Below are positions 14,371 through 18,479 of a stretch of DNA of 18,479 nucleotides, piece after piece. The position numbers were made by a program, and so were the translations under genes. Each line of letters starts with the position of its first letter. Within the stretch, counting starts at the first letter, position 1. The notes under the pieces are model-generated. The model did not search any database. It saw only the letters and a program-made list of their open reading frames with translations, and was not told where the DNA came from. This DNA is from JAKATY01 sp038876335 (GTDB taxonomy: Archaea > Micrarchaeota > Micrarchaeia > Micrarchaeales > Micrarchaeaceae): contig JAVYYS010000009.1 in NCBI GenBank assembly GCA_038876335.1, forward strand, positions 1 to 18,479, in the 5' to 3' direction.

Positions 14371-14772
14371 CTATTTGCGCTCGCCAGGTAGAGAAGCAGA
14401 AGGGCGTTTTGGGAGGGTGAGCGCGGGCATATAGTTGAGCAACGAGAGAAGATATAGGAAGAGAGTTATCAGCAACCCATATAACACTGCGGATAGCTTG
14501 TTTGGAGAGACTATCACAAACAGCACCATAAATACTATCCCTATTGCAACGTAGGCTGCGCGCCTCCGCTCGAATTTTCCTCTCTGCTTTGCATATTTGA
14601 TGTAACAGTCCTTGCACACCACAAGCCTGTACCCCTTCTCATTCTTGGTTATGTTCCTCTTAAAAAACCTTATAAGGGCTATTATATAGTCTTCCTTTAA
14701 CTCCAGCCCATCTTTTTGCAGGCCGCATATTATGCATCGCGACTCCCTTTCATTCTTTGACAAAATAAACAC
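14371..14772 (-). CDS. Zinc-finger protein with two C-terminal TM helices
   Basis: 133 aa. Two CxxC pairs, CIIC (13-16) and CKDC (53-56), form a likely four-Cys zinc site in a cytosolic N-terminal domain. A basic stretch (KFERRRAAY, ~66-74) is followed by two closely spaced TM helices: YVAIGIVFMVLFVIV (~74-88) and VLYGLLITLFLYLLSLL (~96-112), then a short polar tail. The GTG at 14772 follows the stop of the 101-aa gene by two bases, within AAAGGTG that also resembles a ribosome-binding site, so the gene is translationally coupled to its operon. Function unknown; the context suggests a small membrane component or assembly factor of the secretion-like machine. Confidence 0.8.
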   Translation of the reverse strand: MFILSKNERESRCIICGLQKDGLELKEDYIIALIRFFKRNITKNEKGYRLVVCKDCYIKYAKQRGKFERRRAAYVAIGIVFMVLFVIVSPNKLSAVLYGLLITLFLYLLSLLNYMPALTLPKRPSASLPGERK

Positions 14773-14774
14773 CT

Positions 14775-15080
14775 TTATTCAAGAGATACGTCTGCCTCGT
14801 AAACGCGCCCCAACTCAGCTAATATTCTCTGTTCATCAACCATATTCATTACCTGGCCTATATTTACGTCGTCTAAGCCCAGACGGCGCAGGGTGTTTAT
14901 TATTTTTTCCCTGTCAAGTCCCGCTTTTTCAAGCAGAGAGACAAAAGTTATTATGTTTATATGCTTGTGGGACCTTTCCATATTGCTTATTAGGCCTTCT
15001 ATGTTCTTTTCGCTTACTTTAAGCGCTAGCAGCATTCTGCGCAGCTCTATCCGCGATATAGAAAATGTATTGCTAGCCAT
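14775..15080 (-). CDS. 101-aa helical protein, paralogue of the ATPase C-terminal tail
   Basis: All-helical and soluble. Residues 13-79 align without a gap to residues 432-498 of the ATPase encoded just upstream, with 17 of 67 identical by eye and most others similar; best matched are IINTLRRLGLDDVNIGQVMN here and IISFLRNLGIPDQLITRIMT in the ATPase. The start ATG overlaps the ATPase stop by 8 nt and has a GGAG Shine-Dalgarno site (15087-15090, 6-nt spacing), so expression is tightly coupled. The likely meaning is that both copies of the domain bind each other or the same partner, for example to build or regulate the ATPase ring. The domain itself is unknown to me. Confidence 0.82.
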   Translation of the reverse strand: MASNTFSISRIELRRMLLALKVSEKNIEGLISNMERSHKHINIITFVSLLEKAGLDREKIINTLRRLGLDDVNIGQVMNMVDEQRILAELGRVYEADVSLE

Positions 15081-16590
15081 TTGATACTCCGGAATTTGTC
15101 ATAATCCTTGTTATAAGCTGATCTGGTATGCCGAGGTTCCTGAGGAATGAAATTATATCCTCGATCCTGGTTCCATGAGATCTCAGCATGCCTATGAAAT
15201 CATTTATCTTTGAGCCGCGGCCGCCCTGATCTAGAGTGGCAAAGATTGCGTCTATATCTTCACTTGAGAGGCTGTATTCTATAAATATGTTTTTGAGTTC
15301 GTCTTTCTCAAACTGGTACTCGCGTTGCACAACCCCCGAGGAGATCTCACTTTGAGTAAGCGAATCGGTTATATCTATAGTGTAGACGTAGAGCGGCTCT
15401 TCCCCTTTTATCTTTTCGAGCAGAAACGTTTCTGGAAATCGAATGGCTGTCTGGAAAGCCATCACCACAGCAACTTGGCCTACCCCGAACTTGCCGATTT
15501 CAGAACGTATAAAATCAGAAAAGTTTAGAGAGCCCTGCAGGTAATTCATGAACCTCTCGAATTTTATCCTAAGTATGAAATTGGTGCCGACATTCGAGAA
15601 TATAGCCTCATTTATATCTGTGGGGTTCTGCGATGCTACTATAAGCCCGAACTTATACTTCCGGCCCTCCCTAACTATCGTTACAGCGTCGCTCTTTTCG
15701 TCGCTTGCGACCTTCCATGCTTCATCTAATACAACCAGGGTTTTAAGCCCTTTTGTTTCTGACCACGTTTCTGAGCGCATCATCTCTTTTAGGGTTTGAA
15801 GTATGAACAAAGCGGCAAGTGCGCGGAAGCGATCATCTGATAATGCAGAAAGGTCTATGTCAACAAGCCCAGACTCTACCAGCTTCGAAAGATCTAAGGT
15901 GCTCTTCCTTGCGAAATAGTCCTCGCCCTCCCTTGCGAACTGCCTCAGCCTATATATCGCATTCTCGAGCTCGGCCGGATATTCGTATGTACCCTCCTGG
16001 AGCTTCTCCTCCAGAAGAGCAATAACTTCCTTCAGTGTGGGGGGATCCTTACCTGGAGGAGCTTTCTCAGATAAGGAGAACCCAAAGTTGACATAAGACT
16101 GCTCCATCGCCTCTTCAGTAAGCCTTTTCTGCTCTGGGTATGCGCCTATGTCGGTAAGTATATCCAATGAATTCATTATCTGCTTTACTCTGTCGAGTGG
16201 CTTCATGCCTGAGAGGTCCATTATGTTTATATAGGAACCTTTGCCTAATGACACTACTGTGCCTGCGCTTTGGTTTACCCACGCTTTATATTCCCCGGCC
16301 CAATCAATTATTACAGCATTAGTCCCCCATACATAATTGGCGCGTAGTATGAAAGTCTTGACAAAGTAGCTCTTGCCCGCGCCTGTTATTCCGACCACAG
16401 CGATATGTGGGTTTGTTATGTTGAGATAGGACCATGTGAATGGAACCTTGAAAATCTTGGTGTTGCCTATAAAGATTGATTTGAATGGATCGCTGAGCAA
16501 TACAGAAGCCGGGGGCTCTGGGGGGCGCGAGAGGAATGCGCGCTTCGCTATCTCGTTGCTCATTATGTGCTGCAATTTCAACATTGTCAT
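15073..16590 (-). CDS. VirB4/HerA-superfamily ATPase, without the usual N-terminal domain
   Basis: 505 aa. HerA/FtsK-fold P-loop ATPase: Walker A GITGAGKS (67-74), the family strand IIDWAGEYKAW (94-104, equal to the D-x-x-GEY of HerA and VirB4 proteins), Walker B LVVLDEAW (285-292) and ASQNP (319-323), which is characteristic of VirB4/TraC-like ATPases. Normal VirB4 proteins are about 800 residues, with an N-terminal domain before the ATPase; here only ~60 residues precede Walker A. Two membrane proteins encoded just upstream resemble that missing part. A helical tail (~428-500) is added and is repeated as a separate protein downstream. Start ATG at 16590 has GAGGT overlapping the previous stop. 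It probably powers protein or DNA export, or pilus assembly. Confidence 0.93.
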   Translation of the reverse strand: MTMLKLQHIMSNEIAKRAFLSRPPEPPASVLLSDPFKSIFIGNTKIFKVPFTWSYLNITNPHIAVVGITGAGKSYFVKTFILRANYVWGTNAVIIDWAGEYKAWVNQSAGTVVSLGKGSYINIMDLSGMKPLDRVKQIMNSLDILTDIGAYPEQKRLTEEAMEQSYVNFGFSLSEKAPPGKDPPTLKEVIALLEEKLQEGTYEYPAELENAIYRLRQFAREGEDYFARKSTLDLSKLVESGLVDIDLSALSDDRFRALAALFILQTLKEMMRSETWSETKGLKTLVVLDEAWKVASDEKSDAVTIVREGRKYKFGLIVASQNPTDINEAIFSNVGTNFILRIKFERFMNYLQGSLNFSDFIRSEIGKFGVGQVAVVMAFQTAIRFPETFLLEKIKGEEPLYVYTIDITDSLTQSEISSGVVQREYQFEKDELKNIFIEYSLSSEDIDAIFATLDQGGRGSKINDFIGMLRSHGTRIEDIISFLRNLGIPDQLITRIMTNSGVSNG

Positions 16591-16599
16591 ATTATAACC

Positions 16600-17433
16600 T
16601 CAACCCTGCTGGTTGAACTGCATGCCAATCATTTCAATTGATGTGGGAATCATGAAATTGTACATGAAAAGTGTATAGAGCTCCCTGCCCGCAATTCTCG
16701 AAAGATCGACATCGAACGAACTGAATGATACCTGGAGCTGCTTTATCTGTTCGCTGAGGGAATCGAGGGCAGCTTTCTCGCTTATCCCCACCGCGGTAGT
16801 CTCTATGTACATAAGAGCTGCGATAGGCTTCTCACCCTGGGAGATTCTATCTATTTTAGCTTGGATAGTGTTTATCTGCCTTTGTATGTTCGTAACGGCG
16901 ACATCGTTAGCAGAAGGGTTCTGGAGCAGCCTGGAAAGCTGAAATTCTTGGTAGCTTCTCTTTCCTTCTAGCTCATCTCTCGTCTTCTGCACGTCAAGGC
17001 CAGCCGAAAGGACATGCAACTTGAAAGGAAAACTTATGCTCATTATTGCCCGCTCCCACTTATCTGGGGAGCTCTGGAGCTGCTCTTCTATGTTTTCTTC
17101 GACCCTCTCTTCCTTGAATACATATGGAAAGAGGTTAAAGGTTAAGTAACCGGTTGCGTAGAAGAGCTCATTGACGTTCTTTATCACTGCATTCTGGCTT
17201 TTTACTATATAATAGTTGTTAGCTGGTTGGAATGATATTCCGAGTAATGAAGTAAACAATGGAAATATTACAAAATCTGCAAAGTTGAAAAGCAACAGGA
17301 AGCCTATCGTAAGAAACGAGAGGAGCAGTATTACATCTGGCATTATACCTTTGCCGAATGTGGCCGAGCCAAACACCGCTATAAGCGCCACAAGAGAAGT
17401 GAAGGTAAGGTATATTACGGTTTCTTCGTCCAT
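16600..17433 (-). CDS. Membrane-anchored protein resembling the VirB4 N-terminal domain (copy 2)
   Basis: 277 aa. Two TM helices at the N terminus (~8-28 and ~34-60) are followed by a cytosolic domain: a mixed region with ISFPFKLHVLSAGLDVQKTR, a coiled coil with NIQRQINTIQAKIDRI, a strand AALMYIETTAVGISEKAALD, then EQIKQLQVSFSSFDVDLSRI and ELYTLFMYNFMIPTS. The order TM pair, strand-rich block, coiled coil, beta strand plus helix and a Pro-containing end recalls PrgI/VirB3 followed by the VirB4 N-terminal domain. It has the same length and layout as the gene before it. A GTG at 17466 is in frame, but GAGGCG before the ATG at 17433 supports the shorter form. The ATPase gene begins 9 nt after its stop. 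Confidence 0.87.
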   Translation of the reverse strand: MDEETVIYLTFTSLVALIAVFGSATFGKGIMPDVILLLSFLTIGFLLLFNFADFVIFPLFTSLLGISFQPANNYYIVKSQNAVIKNVNELFYATGYLTFNLFPYVFKEERVEENIEEQLQSSPDKWERAIMSISFPFKLHVLSAGLDVQKTRDELEGKRSYQEFQLSRLLQNPSANDVAVTNIQRQINTIQAKIDRISQGEKPIAALMYIETTAVGISEKAALDSLSEQIKQLQVSFSSFDVDLSRIAGRELYTLFMYNFMIPTSIEMIGMQFNQQG

Positions 17434-17443
17434 GTTTTCGCCT

Positions 17444-18277
17444 CTACACCACCTGCTCTTCGACACCCTTTATGAGCCTCTCGCTTATCGTAGAGTAGGG
17501 TATAAGAAATTCAGGCTCCAAAAACTTGAGTAGTTCGCTTCCTACTATAAGGCTAGGCGTTACGCCGAATATCGTGCTTATGCCAGACATAAGTTCTGTG
17601 GCCTTCTGCTCCGCTATTGATACCGCTTCATACTCCTTTGTGCCTGAAGCTGAAACTGATGCATACGTAGCAAGCTCCAGTGACTGCGATGTGTTTATAC
17701 TGTCAAGCATATTACGCCACATTGAGAGCTCGCCGCGTATCCTCTCGAGAGTCTTAGGGTCAGAACCTGCCTGGGTTGCATTCACCTCTGCATTCTCAAG
17801 CTCGTTTACTTTGCCGCGGAGCTGCATGATATACAAATCTTTATTCATTGTAAAGAGTTGCGTTGTGAAGCGCACGGGCTCCTTGCTGAGTCCCACAAGC
17901 CTGCCTATCTGACTTGAGAAGTCGACCTTTTCTTCTGGGCTCATCTCCGTGGCCGAGCGGTATATGGGTATGTTTATGTATACCGTTGCAATAAAATCAT
18001 CGCCGCTCTTTCTAAGTATCGAATCCTGCGAAGATGAAAGCCAGTATGCATCCTCCTGGCTCAGAACTATGCGCTTCGTCCGCTGCGCGAACATTGGAAT
18101 AATGTAGGGGGTGTAATATCTTGACACTAGTGCAAGTATGTCGAACAGCATGGCTAGAATGAACAGAATAAACTTCAACAAGTCCAACAAAGGGGACGGC
18201 GAAATTGACATTGCGGAGATTAAGAGGACTACAGACATTCCGAGAAATCCTAGAAACAGCAGTATTTTCTTCTCCAT
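17444..18277 (-). CDS. Membrane-anchored protein resembling the VirB4 N-terminal domain (copy 1)
   Basis: 277 aa. Two TM helices (~5-27, ~33-55) and a cytosolic domain that follows the same plan as the next gene: strands FIATVYINIPIYRSA, a helix EEKVDFSSQIGRLVGLSKEP, strand VRFTTQLFTMNKDLYIMQLR, a coiled coil, the strand LELATYASVSASGTKEYEAV, a helix, and GSELLKFLEPEFLIPYSTIS. In VirB4/TraC proteins a comparable order (short substrate-like strands, an inhibitor-of-ATPase-type helix bundle) comes just before the ATPase part. It may form a heteromer with its neighbour at the membrane and bind the ATPase. The gene ends 10 nt before the next ATG. It is the first complete gene of the cluster in this window. 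Confidence 0.87.
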   Translation of the reverse strand: MEKKILLFLGFLGMSVVLLISAMSISPSPLLDLLKFILFILAMLFDILALVSRYYTPYIIPMFAQRTKRIVLSQEDAYWLSSSQDSILRKSGDDFIATVYINIPIYRSATEMSPEEKVDFSSQIGRLVGLSKEPVRFTTQLFTMNKDLYIMQLRGKVNELENAEVNATQAGSDPKTLERIRGELSMWRNMLDSINTSQSLELATYASVSASGTKEYEAVSIAEQKATELMSGISTIFGVTPSLIVGSELLKFLEPEFLIPYSTISERLIKGVEEQVV

Positions 18278-18350
18278 TCAACCATGCAAAGTTTAAACGT
18301 TGATTACCCCCCTTTGCGGAATGGGACCCGCTCGCTGGGTTAAAGTAAGA

Positions 18351-18362
18351 TATTTTTTATTG
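18351..18362 (-). promoter_or_regulatory. Possible promoter in the gap before the split-VirB4 genes
   Basis: The 89-nt gap (18278-18366) contains ACAATAAAAAATA on the minus strand, a TATA-like stretch predicting a start near 18330 and a ~50-nt leader. A G-run (GGGGGG) lies in that leader at 18307-18312. A separate promoter here is plausible but readthrough from the upstream gene cannot be excluded. Confidence 0.32.
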
Positions 18363-18366
18363 TAAA

Positions 18367-18479
18367 TTATATAAAGCTTCTTACCCTGCTGCCTGCATAT
18401 GCCGCTCCGCCTATAAAGTTAGCGATTTGCGTTATGAATAGGTAGGTAATGGAGATTATTAGTGCGGGGTAGAACAGTA
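18367..18479 (-). CDS. C-terminal end of a membrane protein (5' part outside window)
   Basis: A 36-codon frame enters from the window edge and stops at 18367-18369. The residues contain a TM helix, LFYPALIISITYLFITQIAN, and end FIGGAAYAGSRVRSFI. The hydrophobic helix plus a small, Gly/Ala-rich and basic end would fit the C terminus of a VirB2-, TrbC- or VirB6-like membrane subunit, but too little is visible to decide. Same strand and direction as the secretion-like cluster, so likely another component. Confidence 0.62.
   Translation of the reverse strand, partial: LFYPALIISITYLFITQIANFIGGAAYAGSRVRSFI

Noticed and set aside
18301..18345. GC-rich stretch with CCCGCTCGCTGGG as terminator hairpin
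   Set aside because: The arms do not pair beyond three bases at the ends and there is no T run on the minus strand.
1..18479. tRNA, rRNA, CRISPR arrays, transposases or attachment sites
   Set aside because: No tRNA T-arm-like motif in a cloverleaf setting, no regularly spaced repeats, no transposase or integrase motif in any gene; all intergenic gaps are under 300 nt.

Overview
The window looks like chromosomal DNA from a DPANN archaeon; a Micrarchaeota (ARMAN-like) lineage is my best guess, not proven. The supporting genes are archaeal: an archaeal-type tyrosyl-tRNA synthetase, CDP-archaeol synthase, topoisomerase VI subunit B, an aDim2/Pno1-like KH protein and a MIP18-like Fe-S protein. 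Genes are small and densely packed. Isoleucine is mostly ATA and arginine often AGG/AGA. Several genes have a TATA-like box centred about 26 nt before an ATG (leaderless transcripts), while operon-internal genes have GGTG/GAGG Shine-Dalgarno sites.

Positions 1-4123 hold housekeeping genes: the C-terminal part of a MacB/FtsX-type permease (+), tyrS (-), a zinc-ribbon/helical-repeat protein (-) divergent from a MIP18-family gene (+), and a long-form nucleoside diphosphate kinase (-). Positions 4221-7116 encode an anion-type ABC importer: a duplicated (two-domain) permease and its ATPase (+), then, convergent to them, a free-standing AAA-associated C-terminal domain that is normally fused to such ATPases. 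carS (-) follows, with an overlapping small upstream ORF in its leader.

Positions 7863-8711 carry a coiled-coil/winged-helix regulator gene (-) and a repeat-rich divergent intergenic region with a strong 12-bp inverted repeat, short direct repeats and a stem-loop. Rightward from it runs a two-gene unit, aDim2-like KH protein then top6B.

Positions 10911-18479 are all on the minus strand and form the most unusual part. The order of transcription is: a membrane protein cut by the window edge, two tandem 277-aa membrane proteins, a VirB4/HerA-type ATPase, a 101-aa helical protein homologous to the ATPase's own C-terminal tail, a zinc-finger two-TM protein, a coiled-coil/winged-helix protein, a possible 50-aa ORF, and a 792-aa membrane protein with a large N-glycosylation-rich ectodomain and a cytosolic winged-helix-like part. 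I interpret this as a type IV secretion- or pilus-like machine in which VirB4 is split: two membrane-anchored N-terminal-domain-like proteins plus a separate soluble ATPase. The split-VirB4 reading is inference from architecture; the ATPase motifs, the 834-bp length shared by both membrane genes and the 67-residue gapless tail match are seen directly.

No tRNA, rRNA, CRISPR array or insertion sequence was seen.
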